A stretch of DNA of 64,000 bases. Origin: Parvularcula mediterranea (GTDB lineage Bacteria > Pseudomonadota > Alphaproteobacteria > Caulobacterales > Parvularculaceae). The notes beneath the pieces are model-generated. The model was given only the letters and a program-made list of their open reading frames with translations, made no database searches and was not told where the DNA came from. The stretch lies in assembly GCF_013085255.1 (NCBI RefSeq), contig NZ_JABFCX010000003.1, positions 1,187,288-1,251,287 of the forward strand, given 5' to 3'. Each line of letters starts with the position of its first letter. Position 1 is the stretch's first letter. The position numbers and the translations under genes were made by a program. Below are positions 7,411-16,193 of the stretch, piece after piece.

Positions 7411-8438
7411 GCACATTTTGGGAAGTGCGGGAAGCGATCGCCGAATGTATTTCCCAGTTTCGCTTTGTTGAGGCTGAATTGAGCGCGAAGACCCGATCGC
7501 GCTTATTCGGGGCTCTCGATGCCTTGCGGGATGCGAATTCAGCGGTCCGAGCCTACCCAGATGCGATAACAAACGCCCCCAGTTCGGGGGTCCTGGCATG
7601 CTATGGGTTCTTGCAAGCTCTCTATGTCATGCAGGATGCGGTCAAGTGCCTGTCTGAGTCGCTCGGCGTGAAGTTCGACCCACACGCCAATCCAGACACA
7701 GCAATCCTTCGGTCCGCTCGAAACGTAAGCGTTGGGCATCCTGCGCTGTCCTTTCGCCATGTAGATGGTCGAAAACACGACGCCTCGGGTATTATTCTGC
7801 ATGACTCAATTACTGAGGAAGGCTTTGCCGTATACGTCTATTCACAGGTAGATGGAGGGCAGTTCGATGTTTCTTATGAGACCTCAATCGATAATTCGGA
7901 ACGTGTACTCGGCTATCAACTTTTAAGGCTCTATCGTGAGTTGATAAGACGAGAAAAATCACACGCAAACAGGCTTATTGCGCTCGACCTCCGGGGGAAG
8001 TTCGAGAAGGGAGCGGGCTACCTGTGCGAGAAGCTTTTCTGCGATTTGCGCGATGGGTCGAGAACTGTCCAGGCGCGCTTGCACCTCAAAATGATCCGCG
8101 AACAGATTGGTGGGATGGTCGAGCTTTCCGGGAAAGCGTTAAAAGGGGCACTTCAGAGAACCGAAGCGATCTCAGTGATCAAGGCGACTCGCCAAATCGA
8201 GAAAATGCTGATGACGCCCGAGTGCCAAGAAATCTTCTGGGTGGCATGCGTCGGTCTGCGGCAAGAGTTCAAGGCGTTGGTCGAGCACTGTGTTTGTATA
8301 GATCGCTCCGCACGTAATTTTTTGTCTTCTGATTGGGCTAGAAACAGAGCCAAACGGCGCGCATTTAAAGAGCTTCAAACGAGACCAGTGGTGGAGATCG
8401 TTACCGGCGTTCTCCGCTCAGATTATCATCGAGCGTAG
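7407..8438 (+). CDS. HEPN-like protein of unknown function, coupled to nrdB
   Basis: The 343-residue soluble protein starts inside the nrdB stop (ATGA), so it is probably translated by coupling. I do not recognise a named family. Residues about 62-112 look like a HEPN-type helical unit: a helix FLQALYVMQDAVKCLSESLG, then a loop, then RNVSVGH (R105 to H111). That fits the RX4-6H motif of HEPN ribonucleases. The rest is helical and mixed. By eye the codon use and base composition are clearly less GC-rich than nrdB and most neighbours, which suggests horizontal gain. The stop codon lies inside a palindromic repeat. A defence or toxin role is possible but only inferred from the motif. Confidence 0.72.
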   Translation: MSTFWEVREAIAECISQFRFVEAELSAKTRSRLFGALDALRDANSAVRAYPDAITNAPSSGVLACYGFLQALYVMQDAVKCLSESLGVKFDPHANPDTAILRSARNVSVGHPALSFRHVDGRKHDASGIILHDSITEEGFAVYVYSQVDGGQFDVSYETSIDNSERVLGYQLLRLYRELIRREKSHANRLIALDLRGKFEKGAGYLCEKLFCDLRDGSRTVQARLHLKMIREQIGGMVELSGKALKGALQRTEAISVIKATRQIEKMLMTPECQEIFWVACVGLRQEFKALVEHCVCIDRSARNFLSSDWARNRAKRRAFKELQTRPVVEIVTGVLRSDYHRA

Positions 8439-8517
8439 GGTGCATGAAGCCAAGGGCGGAATGCACCGCATTTACTCCCAAAAGGTGCATTTCGGCTTCG
8501 CCTCCATGCACCCTACG
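8434..8517. repeat. 84-bp palindromic element (REP-like)
   Basis: The ends are a perfect 13-base inverted repeat: CGTAGGGTGCATG (8434-8446) and CATGCACCCTACG (8505-8517). Inside it AAGCC/GGCTT and CGGAATGCACC (8457-8467) with GGTGCATTTCG (8484-8494, one mismatch) continue the pairing, so the whole unit can fold into one hairpin. The GTAGGGTGCAT end resembles dispersed palindromes in many proteobacterial genomes. The left arm supplies the TAG stop of the preceding gene. No transposase is present. Confidence 0.75.
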
Positions 8518-8594
8518 GTGAGAGCCTCGGGACCCAAAACGCCCGCACGCAGTGTGTTATCCCCGCACCCGCAAACCACCCCCATACTCACCTC

Positions 8595-8780
8595 ATGCCG
8601 CGCCGTATCCAACGCTCGCTATCGCCCCTTGAGACCATCCGGCTACGGATTGAGAGGGAGAAACTCCTCCTCCTGCGGATCAAGCGTCAGAAGGAAGAGC
8701 GGCAGGAGCGTCGCCGCTCGCGCCCTGATGCTTTCGACCGCATGAGCGACAGTCTCGGCCGCGCCATCAGAAAATCCTAG
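8595..8780 (+). CDS. Possible small basic helical protein
   Basis: A 61-codon frame encodes a highly charged, probably single-helix protein with an Arg/Lys/Glu-rich centre (IEREKLLLLRIKRQKEERQE) and a final DAFDRMSDSLGRAIRKS. The composition looks protein-like, with natural codon use. However, there is no ribosome-binding site before the ATG and no recognised family. It might be leaderless or not a gene at all. Confidence 0.35.
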   Translation: MPRRIQRSLSPLETIRLRIEREKLLLLRIKRQKEERQERRRSRPDAFDRMSDSLGRAIRKS

Positions 8781-8817
8781 AAAACTAATCCCCGCACCTC
8801 CCCCTGGTCCTAAGCTA

Positions 8818-9084
8818 GCCATCTCTCCCGCATAGCGGGCGCGCCGACGTCAACGGCCCGGTGGGAGAGCGGTGCTCCGCGTAAGGGTGGCCCTGACAAG
8901 CCATCCTTCGTGGACGAGAGTTTGAAGTGCTTAGCCGCCGGTCTCAAAAGCCCGCGGACATGGCCTCTCGCATAAAGCGCCGGGAGCGGACGGTTCGTCT
9001 GCGTACAATCTACTCTATGCGCGCAAACGAGCCGTTCGCTCCGCCCCCGCATATCATGAGATAACCGCCCAAGGGCGGCTTTTC
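8818..9084 (+). ncRNA. Candidate structured RNA, family not recognised
   Basis: Successive inverted repeats suggest a folded transcript: CTCTCCCGC with GTGGGAGAG, GGGTGGC with GCCATCC, CCGCCGG with CCCGCGG, and a long arm GGAGCGGACGGTTCGT with ACGAGCCGTTCGCTCC (14 of 16 exact, the rest G-U). They end at an intrinsic terminator on this strand (9065-9083), although no annotated gene points into it. I compared it mentally with RNase P, tmRNA, SRP and 6S landmarks and found none. No convincing promoter was seen, so this remains tentative. Confidence 0.25.
9065..9083 (+). terminator. Intrinsic terminator
   Basis: CCGCCC, two A, GGGCGG, C, then TTTT. The U tract orients it to the plus strand, so it would end a transcript from the structured region; the sulfotransferase on the other strand also ends here. 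Confidence 0.65.
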
Positions 9085-9098
9085 GCGCTGGCTAGGGC

Positions 9099-10079
9099 CT
9101 AGCTTGCACCGCCTAGCATCCGGCCGACCCTGCGGCGGATGTTGGGGTCCGAGGCGATCAGCGTACCGTATCGCGACAGGAACTTGAGCGAGTTCCCGGC
9201 CGTCACGCCCACGCCCCTGAACGAGAACGGGTGCCGCGTCGCATCAAAGCCAAGGGCCTTCCGCTCACGGAACAGAACCTGGTCCGAAAGCCAAAGCTCA
9301 AACGGCTCCACCGAGCCCTTGGGCTTCTTCTCGCCGCTGCCATAGGACGTGTTGCGCCCAAGGCTCTCAAGCTCCAACCCTTCGTCCACAGACGTTCCGG
9401 CAAAAGTGTTCAGCCGAGCTATCTCCACCGAGGGCTGACGAACAATGTCATCGTACCGCAGAAGCAACGTCTGCTCCGGCATCTCCTCCGCCATCACCTC
9501 ATAGGCACGGGCAGCCTTCCGCCAAGCAAAACTCTGCGCAGCAGGATGGTACCGCGCCCGCTCCGTATCATGCGGATAGAACTTGTACGAACGAAGCATC
9601 GACTTCGGATCACGAAGGTTGAAGATAAACTTCGCCTTCGGCCATTCCTTCAGCACACGTTCCTTATGCAGGTAATCCTGAGGAGTGTTCCAACCCCAAG
9701 TCGATTTCCCACAAGCTTTCGCAGCAGCAGAGATCACATCGTCGATCATCTCGGCCCAGTGCCCACGACGGATCGAAGGTCCATCGATCACCGACAGCGC
9801 ACGCTCAAGCTGCTCAGGCGTCATCCGCGCCGTCCACTCGATGCGCTCAGGCAGGCCAACACCGGACTGCCGCTCGATCTTACCCCGCAGGTGCAGCCGC
9901 ACAGCCTCGGCCTGCTCGTCATTCGCGAACCGGTCCCAGCTGCCCTGCTCATCAATGAGCTGCAGGATGTAGAGATCATTGAGGCAATAGGTGTCAGGAC
10001 ACTGATTGACGATAGCGTTCAGCAACGTCGATCCACTACGCGGCAGGCCGACGAGAAGAACGGGTTCCGAAGACAGCAT
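9099..10079 (-). CDS. Sulfotransferase family protein
   Basis: Sulfotransferases move sulfate from PAPS to a hydroxyl or amine acceptor. Residues 9-20 (LVGLPRSGSTLL) form the 5'-phosphosulfate loop. RDPKSMLRSYKFY, in the middle, matches the 3'-phosphate binding site (Arg and Ser). The 326-residue length is usual for the Sulfotransfer_3-like group. The ATG at 10079 is chosen because GGAG sits eight bases upstream and the protein then starts just before the first strand; a frame continues to 10127. The acceptor cannot be predicted, and no PAPS synthesis or polysaccharide genes are next to it. Confidence 0.88.
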   Translation of the reverse strand: MLSSEPVLLVGLPRSGSTLLNAIVNQCPDTYCLNDLYILQLIDEQGSWDRFANDEQAEAVRLHLRGKIERQSGVGLPERIEWTARMTPEQLERALSVIDGPSIRRGHWAEMIDDVISAAAKACGKSTWGWNTPQDYLHKERVLKEWPKAKFIFNLRDPKSMLRSYKFYPHDTERARYHPAAQSFAWRKAARAYEVMAEEMPEQTLLLRYDDIVRQPSVEIARLNTFAGTSVDEGLELESLGRNTSYGSGEKKPKGSVEPFELWLSDQVLFRERKALGFDATRHPFSFRGVGVTAGNSLKFLSRYGTLIASDPNIRRRVGRMLGGAS

Positions 10080-10152
10080 CAAAAGCTCCACGCGAAGACA
10101 GGACGGCCTAACATATTGCACCGCCACAAACCGTTAAAGAGTGGGTGAGGCC

Positions 10153-11121
10153 CTATTCGAAGCAGGGCGCCAGATAGTCGGCAAAACGCTCAGGATTGAG
10201 CCGCTGGTTCATGGTCATCAGCGCGCCGCGCTCGGCCAGCCGCGTGGTGATGCAGCTCTGCCGGTCAGGGTCGGTGGCGAGCGCTTCGACCCCGGCTTCT
10301 GAGAGCTCGAGCCGTTCGGCGACCTGCTGGAGCTCTTCGGAGAGCGCAGGGACCTCGCGGACGAGCGGGCCGGCTTCAGCGATCCTCGGGCCAACGGTGG
10401 CGAGGCTCGCCTCGCGGCGCAGGCGGTCGGCAACGGCCGCTTCGAGGGCGTCTTCGCGCTCTTCGAGGAGGACGGACAAGGCCTCTTCATCGGCCGCCTC
10501 CACGCCTTGAAGTGTCTCGGCGGCGATGGCCCGTACGGCTTCTTCGGTGACGGGAGGAGCGGCTTCCAAGGCTTCGAGCCTTGCGGAGAGGGCAGCCACT
10601 TCGGATCTCAGGCGCCGTTGTTGCTCCTCCGCGGCGGCGAGCATGGCTGAGGCCGCTTCGAGCTCTGCCGTGATGGCTTCGGTTTGTGCCGGATTAACCG
10701 GTGATGGAGTGACCGCTTGGGGCTCTGTCACGACCTGCGCAGCGGCAGGCGCTGGCACGGTCACGCGGGGGTAGGCGAGGAGATAGGCCACGGGGATGAC
10801 GGCGAGGAGCGCAGCCAGCCACTGGGTCCGCTCCTGGAGATAGCGACCGAAGGATGCCTTGAGGGTGAACCCGATGCCGAGGAGCAAGGCGATATTGAGG
10901 AGGCCACCAGCAGGGCCAAGGCCCACGCCGCAGCGTCCACCCTGGCAATAGGCGCGGAGCCCCGTGTCCAGAACGAAGAACAGGAGAACGACCACAGCCA
11001 GCCAGATCAGCGGCTCGCCAAGACGGGCTGCGAAAGCTGACTTCAACCAACGGCCCTTCTCGGCGAGACTGTTGGTCTCAACCTCAGGTTCTTGGGCGAA
11101 GGGCAGGTCAACGCCGGACAT
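10153..11121 (-). CDS. Membrane protein with C-terminal coiled coil, unknown function
   Basis: The 322-residue protein has three likely membrane segments (about 37-54, 70-88 and 101-116). An Ala/Pro-rich linker follows, then a long Glu/Ala-rich region (about 145-290) predicted to be coiled coil (TAELEAASAMLAAAEEQQRR and later heptads). The end (ITTRLAERGALMTMNQRLNPERFADYL) carries a final cysteine. I do not recognise a family. The layout suggests an inner-membrane anchor with a rod-like domain. It follows the subtilase lipoprotein gene on the same strand with a 55-bp gap, so the two may be cotranscribed. GGAG precedes the ATG. Confidence 0.7.
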   Translation of the reverse strand: MSGVDLPFAQEPEVETNSLAEKGRWLKSAFAARLGEPLIWLAVVVLLFFVLDTGLRAYCQGGRCGVGLGPAGGLLNIALLLGIGFTLKASFGRYLQERTQWLAALLAVIPVAYLLAYPRVTVPAPAAAQVVTEPQAVTPSPVNPAQTEAITAELEAASAMLAAAEEQQRRLRSEVAALSARLEALEAAPPVTEEAVRAIAAETLQGVEAADEEALSVLLEEREDALEAAVADRLRREASLATVGPRIAEAGPLVREVPALSEELQQVAERLELSEAGVEALATDPDRQSCITTRLAERGALMTMNQRLNPERFADYLAPCFE

Positions 11122-11176
11122 TCAGGGACTCCAAGTGCTCCGTCCCATATGGCCTGCAAAAGGCCTGCCGCCCAAC

Positions 11177-14143
11177 CTACTCTGGCAGTCGGCGCAGCAC
11201 GGCCTCGATCAGCTCGCCTTCCTGGCCGGGGATCTCGAAGACTTCCTCACCGAGGCAGTCACCGCCCGGGAACGTGCCGCCAAGCTCGCCAGCGTCGCAG
11301 ATTTCGCCGTCAGCATCCATGTCGGTGGTAAACCGCAGCCTGTAGAAACCGTCAGACAGGCCTTCCAGGGTGAACTCTGAGCCAGCCCCGCCAGGTGTCA
11401 GCTCCTGGATCTGGATGAAAGTGCCGGGCTCGAACTGACGCTCAAGGAGGATCCGAGCAGGAGCGGTCTCGGCGAGGAGGCTTGGCTCAGGAATGTCGAA
11501 GCTGAGCGGGATGAGCTTGCTTGAGCCGTTCGACGCGGTGACGGTGATCTCGCCGAAATACTCACCGGGCTCGAACGCGTTCCGGTCGATGTTCAGCTCG
11601 TAGGTACCAAAGCCCTGGGCATCGATGGTCTCGGCCACAGGATCAGGCACGACAACGTCGCTACCCTCAACCGAGACGACGAGGCTGTCGATGGTAAAGG
11701 CCGGATCGCCTGCGCGGGTGATCTCGATGGTCTCGGTCTCGCGAATGTTGCCGAGATCGATCACCGGCGGGTTGAGCCTGAAGTCCGGTGGCAGGTCGAG
11801 GGCATCGGCCCTCAGCTGGAGGGCGATGTCGACCATCTTGCGGAAGTCGAGGAGACCAAAGCCCGTTTCGTCATCGCGGCCCGGGTCGGCGATATCCTCC
11901 GTGAGGAGACCTTCTTCAACGACGCGGTGCGCCTGTTCGGTGGTCAGCTCGGGGTAGATCGACTTCATGATGGCAAAGCCGGAGGCAGCCATCGGGGCTG
12001 CCATCGACGTACCCTGATAAAGAGCGTAGCGCGCAACGAAGCGGGTACCGTCATTGCTGAGCCTGCCGACGCCGCCAATGACGGAGTCCGCGAGGCCGTC
12101 GCCATTATTGTCCGTACTCGACTCACCACCAGGTGCAGCGATTTCGACCTGCGGGTAGAACGAGGAATAGTTGGCGCGGTCATTGTCGATGGTGGTTGCC
12201 GCGACCGAGAAGACTTCCGGGTAGGAGGCCGGATAGTTTGGTCCGTTCTCCGACGGATCATCGCCTGAGTTGCCTGCTGACGCGACGATGATAACGCCTG
12301 CAGCGGCGGCTTCTTCCACGGCAGCGCGGGTGGCGCTGTCCGGGCTGCTGCCGCCGAAGCTCATATTGATGACGTCAGCGCGGCGCGCGGGCAGTTCGCC
12401 TGAATTGTTGGTGAGACCTGCCGCGTACCGGATAGCAGCGGGAACGTCGCCGACGATCAGGCGGCAGCGGTCGCCCTGGTTGTAGCCGAGCTTCAGCATC
12501 ATAAGATCCGCGAACGGAAGACCACCGACCATGTCGCGGCCGTTGATCGGGTCACCTTCACGCGGAGCGGTGGCGATGGTCGCCACGTGGGTGCCGTGGA
12601 AGTCGAAGCAGTCGCCAGGATTCTCCTCGTCGGTGACGACGTCTTCCTCAGCCTCCGCATCAAAGCCATCACCGTCGATGAAGGATGGGACGAAGTCCCG
12701 GGCGTCGACCATGACTGGAGCGATCTTGGGGTGTGCGGAGAGAACGCCGCTGTCGAGGATGGCGACCAGCGGACGGTCAGGATCGGCGATGTTCGCTTCG
12801 AGGTCTTCAAGGGCCTCCTGCCAGTGAACGGCGCCGAGGTTCCACTGGAGGTTCGGGTCCGGTGGCGGATCGACGGCGTGCATCCGCGGGTAGGCATAGG
12901 CCTCGAAGAACGCGCCGCCGCGCTCGGCATTGGCGACCTTCATGCGGTGAAGAAGCGCGAGCTTTGCCGCGTATTCAGGGTCGCGTGCTGCCTCTGGCAG
13001 GATGCCGAAGGCTTCCTCGGCGAAGCTGAGCGAAAGCGGACCGCTCTCGGGCGGAAGGAGCGAGCCAACGGGCAGGTGCACCTGGCGGGCGCGTTCTTCG
13101 CCAGCCTCAGGACGCACGAGCGCCCGGCGGCCTTCAACCTCGGCGATCTCGACTGGGAGAGGGCCAAGCTGCGGCTGGGCGAGGATCAGGCGCTCAGGTG
13201 CCATGTCCTTGAGGTGCATCGTCCCGATCGGCTGCGGTGTCGTCGAGGAGGGCGGTGTGATCTGGAGGATGTAGTTCGAGCCGCCTGCGAACGCGTCGGC
13301 CACGACGAAGTAGGTGCCGTCCTCTGGCACGACGATCTGCTCGATCTTCGCGGAGAAGGCGAAGGAGAAGGTCACAAGCGTACCGCTCTCGTCATAGAGA
13401 TAGAGGTCCAGATCGAGCTGGTCAGGAATGTTCGGATCGAAGTCCGCGATCGTCAGCGAGATGCGCTGCCCGGTCTGCAGCTCGGCGCGGTAGTAATCCT
13501 GCTGGTCGGACCCGGCGAAACACGGGGTCGAGCCGCTCGTCCTGCCTGAACAGAAGACCCAACCCCTGACTTCCGCATCATTGTTGATCGGCTGGGCTGA
13601 GGATGTGTCGTCGTTCGAAGATGCGCCTGCGGGAGCATCGTTGAGATCGCTGTCCACCACGAGGATCGCGTCGGCGAGAAGCTGGCCGTTGATCGTGCCC
13701 TGGGTTGGCCCGGGCGGAGGCGGGGGAGGTGGTGGAGGCGGCGGTGCGGCAGCCGAAACCGTCACGTCTTGTGTCGCTGAGCCGGTTTCCCCTTCGGCGT
13801 CGCTGACGATCAGCGTGACCGTGTACGTGCCGTCAGCGGCATAGGTGTGGGCCGGATTGGGATCTGTGACGATGGTTCCGTCACCGAAGTTCCACTCTTG
13901 CCCCGTGACGGCATTGTCGTCGGTCGAGGTGTTGGTGAAGTCGCAGACCAGCTCTGTGCAGCTGAAGGTGAAGGACGCGACCGGTGCCTCGTTGGCCGGA
14001 GGGGGAGGCGGCGGTGGAGGGGGAGGCGGTGCAGGTGTTGGCGTCGGGGCGGGAGGCGTGTCGTTACCACCGCCACCCTGGGTGCAGGCACTAACCAGGG
14101 TCAGCGCCGCGACCGCGGTGAGAAGTGTTCTGGCCAAAGTCAT
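11177..14143 (-). CDS. Subtilisin-like serine protease lipoprotein with PKD and pre-peptidase domains
   Basis: This is a large secreted S8 peptidase (988 residues). A lipoprotein signal ends at LTLVSAC (Cys20). A Pro-rich linker (about 31-49), a PKD domain (about 52-131, EWNFGDGTIVTDPNPAHTY), a second Pro-rich linker (about 135-146) and a PPC-type domain (about 150-300) follow. The catalytic domain (about 440-800) shows the triad: Asp in AILDSGV, His in DFHGTHVATIA and Ser in GTSMAAPMAASG, with oxyanion Asn in ASAGNSGDD. The C-terminal 180 residues look like beta-sandwich modules. It is probably tethered to the outer membrane and degrades extracellular or envelope protein. An active triad is seen; the substrate is unknown. 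Confidence 0.92.
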   Translation of the reverse strand: MTLARTLLTAVAALTLVSACTQGGGGNDTPPAPTPTPAPPPPPPPPPPPANEAPVASFTFSCTELVCDFTNTSTDDNAVTGQEWNFGDGTIVTDPNPAHTYAADGTYTVTLIVSDAEGETGSATQDVTVSAAAPPPPPPPPPPPGPTQGTINGQLLADAILVVDSDLNDAPAGASSNDDTSSAQPINNDAEVRGWVFCSGRTSGSTPCFAGSDQQDYYRAELQTGQRISLTIADFDPNIPDQLDLDLYLYDESGTLVTFSFAFSAKIEQIVVPEDGTYFVVADAFAGGSNYILQITPPSSTTPQPIGTMHLKDMAPERLILAQPQLGPLPVEIAEVEGRRALVRPEAGEERARQVHLPVGSLLPPESGPLSLSFAEEAFGILPEAARDPEYAAKLALLHRMKVANAERGGAFFEAYAYPRMHAVDPPPDPNLQWNLGAVHWQEALEDLEANIADPDRPLVAILDSGVLSAHPKIAPVMVDARDFVPSFIDGDGFDAEAEEDVVTDEENPGDCFDFHGTHVATIATAPREGDPINGRDMVGGLPFADLMMLKLGYNQGDRCRLIVGDVPAAIRYAAGLTNNSGELPARRADVINMSFGGSSPDSATRAAVEEAAAAGVIIVASAGNSGDDPSENGPNYPASYPEVFSVAATTIDNDRANYSSFYPQVEIAAPGGESSTDNNGDGLADSVIGGVGRLSNDGTRFVARYALYQGTSMAAPMAASGFAIMKSIYPELTTEQAHRVVEEGLLTEDIADPGRDDETGFGLLDFRKMVDIALQLRADALDLPPDFRLNPPVIDLGNIRETETIEITRAGDPAFTIDSLVVSVEGSDVVVPDPVAETIDAQGFGTYELNIDRNAFEPGEYFGEITVTASNGSSKLIPLSFDIPEPSLLAETAPARILLERQFEPGTFIQIQELTPGGAGSEFTLEGLSDGFYRLRFTTDMDADGEICDAGELGGTFPGGDCLGEEVFEIPGQEGELIEAVLRRLPE

Positions 14144-14198
14144 CGCGTACCACCCTAGAATTCGCGCCGCCTGCCCCAGCGACGTAGTCTGTTAACTT

Positions 14199-15716
14199 CT
14201 ATCGTGCCTGACCGGGCGCAGAGGTCAATCGGTCAATCAGCGCTGTCATCCTCTCCTCAACATCGCCGTCCATCTTCAGTTCGTCGCCCCACTCCCTGTT
14301 GGTTTCACCTTCCCACTTGTCCGTGGCGTCGAGGCCTATCTTGGAACCAAGGCCAGAAACGGGCGAAGCGAAGTCGAGATAGTCGATCGGCGTGTTCTCG
14401 AGCGTCGTGATGTCGCGCACCGGGTCCATCTTGGTGGAGATGGCCCACCAGACATCTTCCCAGTTCCTCGCGTCGATGTCGTCATCCACGACGATCACCC
14501 ACTTGGTGTACATGAACTGCCGCAGATAGCTCCACGCGCCGAGCATCACGCGCTTGGCATGGCCTGCGTAGGCTTTTTTCATGGAGATGACGGCGATGCG
14601 GTAGCTGCAGCCCTCGGGCGGCAGCCAGAAGTCGGTGATCTCCGGGAATTGCTGGCGGAGGAGGGGGATGAAGACCTCGTTCAGCGCCTCGCCAAGGACC
14701 GAGGGCTCATCCGGCGGCCTGCCGGTGAAGGTCGAGAGGTAGATCGGGTCCTTCCGCATGGTGATCGCGGTGATGGTGAAGACCGGGAAGGGCTCGACGG
14801 AATTGTAGTAGCCCGTGTGGTCGCCATAGGGACCTTCGTCGGCATACTCCTCAAGGCTGACGTGGCCCTCGAGGACGATCTCTGCCTCTGCCGGGACCTT
14901 CAGCGGGACGGTCTTGCAGTCGACGAGCTCGGCCTTCTTGCCCCTCAGGAGCCCTGCGAACTGGTACTCCGACAGGGTGTCGGGCACTGGCGTCACGGCG
15001 GCGAGGATCGTGCCCGGGTCTGCGCCGAGGACGGCGGCTGCGGGCAGCGGCTCGGACTTTTCCTTGGACCAGCGGTGATGGTGCTGGGCCCCGCCCCGGT
15101 GTTTCAGCCAGCGCATGATGGTCTTGTTCTTCGACAGGCGCTGCATCCGGTAGATGCCGAGGTTGAAGGCGTCCTCGCGCTTGTCCGACGGGCCCTTGGT
15201 GACGATCAGCGGCCAGGTGATGAGCGGCGCGGGCTCGCCGGGCCAGCAGGTCTGGATCGGGATGCGGTTGAGGTCGATGTCGTCGCCGGTGAGCACGACT
15301 TCCTGGCAGGGTGCCTTCTTGGTGGAGGAGGGCCGCATCGCGAGGACCTGCTTCGCCAGCGGCAGGAGCTCCATCGCGTCCTTGAGGCCCTGTGGCGGTT
15401 CGGGCTGCCGGAGGAAGGCGAGGGTCTCGCCTACCTCACGTAGCTCCTCACCAGTGCGTCGCTCCTTGCCGCCGAAGGTGACGGCCATCGCGACCCGCTT
15501 CACCGTGCCGAAGAGATTGACCAGCACTGGCATCTCGGATTTTTCGCCGCGCTCGTTAATCACGTTGTCGAAGAGAATCGCAGGGCCGCCGCGGTGCAGC
15601 ATTTCCCTGTGGAACGCCGTCATTTCGAGGTCGGTGGAGATGGGCTCTGAGACGCGAAGAAGCTCGCCTTCAGCCTCGAGCTTCGCGATGAAGTCACGCA
15701 GGGAACGGTATGCCAT
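14199..15716 (-). CDS. ubiD: UbiD family decarboxylase (ubiquinone biosynthesis)
   Basis: UbiD decarboxylates 3-polyprenyl-4-hydroxybenzoate in ubiquinone synthesis using prenylated FMN made by UbiX. The 505-residue length and blocks such as [27 protein letters not shown] (the conserved Glu region), [20 protein letters not shown] and [19 protein letters not shown] are characteristic. The ATG at 15716 has AAGGGG upstream and gives the normal N-terminus [20 protein letters not shown]; a frame extends to 15812. No ubiX is near. The gene is divergent from a small membrane-protein gene, with an operator-like inverted repeat in between. Confidence 0.93.
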   Translation of the reverse strand: MAYRSLRDFIAKLEAEGELLRVSEPISTDLEMTAFHREMLHRGGPAILFDNVINERGEKSEMPVLVNLFGTVKRVAMAVTFGGKERRTGEELREVGETLAFLRQPEPPQGLKDAMELLPLAKQVLAMRPSSTKKAPCQEVVLTGDDIDLNRIPIQTCWPGEPAPLITWPLIVTKGPSDKREDAFNLGIYRMQRLSKNKTIMRWLKHRGGAQHHHRWSKEKSEPLPAAAVLGADPGTILAAVTPVPDTLSEYQFAGLLRGKKAELVDCKTVPLKVPAEAEIVLEGHVSLEEYADEGPYGDHTGYYNSVEPFPVFTITAITMRKDPIYLSTFTGRPPDEPSVLGEALNEVFIPLLRQQFPEITDFWLPPEGCSYRIAVISMKKAYAGHAKRVMLGAWSYLRQFMYTKWVIVVDDDIDARNWEDVWWAISTKMDPVRDITTLENTPIDYLDFASPVSGLGSKIGLDATDKWEGETNREWGDELKMDGDVEERMTALIDRLTSAPGQAR

Positions 15717-15829
15717 TTTGGCCCCTTGCCGCAGCTTCGATCCGACGTCACGCTCCGTTAAGCCGCAGGCGAAAATCTCGTAACGTGGTTTCACCCGGTG
15801 CAGAGGGTGCACAAATTACAATTGAAGCT

Positions 15830-15853
15830 GACCGTGTCCTTTGTTACACGGTC
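15830..15853. promoter_or_regulatory. Inverted repeat in divergent ubiD / membrane-gene region
   Basis: GACCGTGT (15830-15837) and ACACGGTC (15846-15853) are a perfect eight-base inverted repeat with an eight-base spacer. It sits 114 bp from the ubiD start and 17 bp from the rightward start, overlapping where a promoter would lie. A dimeric regulator site is likely; the protein is unknown. Confidence 0.45.
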
Positions 15854-15869
15854 GCAACATGGAGGATCG

Positions 15870-16145
15870 ATGGGCCCGCTAACAGCAAGTCTCCTGACAT
15901 TCGTGCACAAACTGACTGGTAGTGTGCTGGTCGTGTTCGGGCTCGTGCTGTTCCCGCTGCCTATTCCGGTCGGCCTGCTGATGATCGCCTTCGGGCTGTT
16001 GCTGCTGGCTCCTTATTTCAAGCCGATCCAGAACGCCGTTCGCGCCCTGCGCCGACGCTCTCCCGCCGTGGACAATGGCCTCCGCAAGGTGAAGCGCCGT
16101 TGCCCGCCTGTGATTCGCACGGCGATTGAAAAAACTGCGCCCTAA
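15870..16145 (+). CDS. Small membrane protein, PGPGW-like
   Basis: The product has 91 residues with two hydrophobic segments (about 8-32 and 34-50), then a basic tail (RALRRRSPAVDNGLRKVKRR). The turn PLPIPVGLLMIAFGLLLLAP resembles the PGPGW-type transmembrane family, whose role is unknown. The start at 15870 is chosen because GGAGG lies five bases upstream; an upstream extension to 15798 would remove the operator-like region from the promoter. It is divergent from ubiD. Confidence 0.65.
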   Translation: MGPLTASLLTFVHKLTGSVLVVFGLVLFPLPIPVGLLMIAFGLLLLAPYFKPIQNAVRALRRRSPAVDNGLRKVKRRCPPVIRTAIEKTAP

Positions 16146-16193
16146 GCGCCCTTCTCCTGAAACAGTGATGGTCCCGATGGTGTTGCCGCCCAT

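Larger units (their letters stand above)
8439..9098. other. 660-bp region with repeat, one doubtful small gene, and a structured stretch
   Basis: Between the HEPN-like gene and the sulfotransferase lie the palindromic element (to 8517), a possible 61-codon gene (8595-8780), and 8818-9062, a series of strong inverted repeats followed by an intrinsic terminator at 9065. Apart from these I see nothing recognisable. Confidence 0.6.

Noticed and set aside
8818-9084. tmRNA, including a possible tag reading ANEPFAPPPHIMR
   Set aside because: The tag does not end in an ALAA-type sequence, and no tRNA-like domain was found.
13718-14036. Poly-Pro tracts in the subtilase gene as phase-variation sites
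   Set aside because: The G/C runs are only about five bases long and in mixed codons, too short for frequent slippage.
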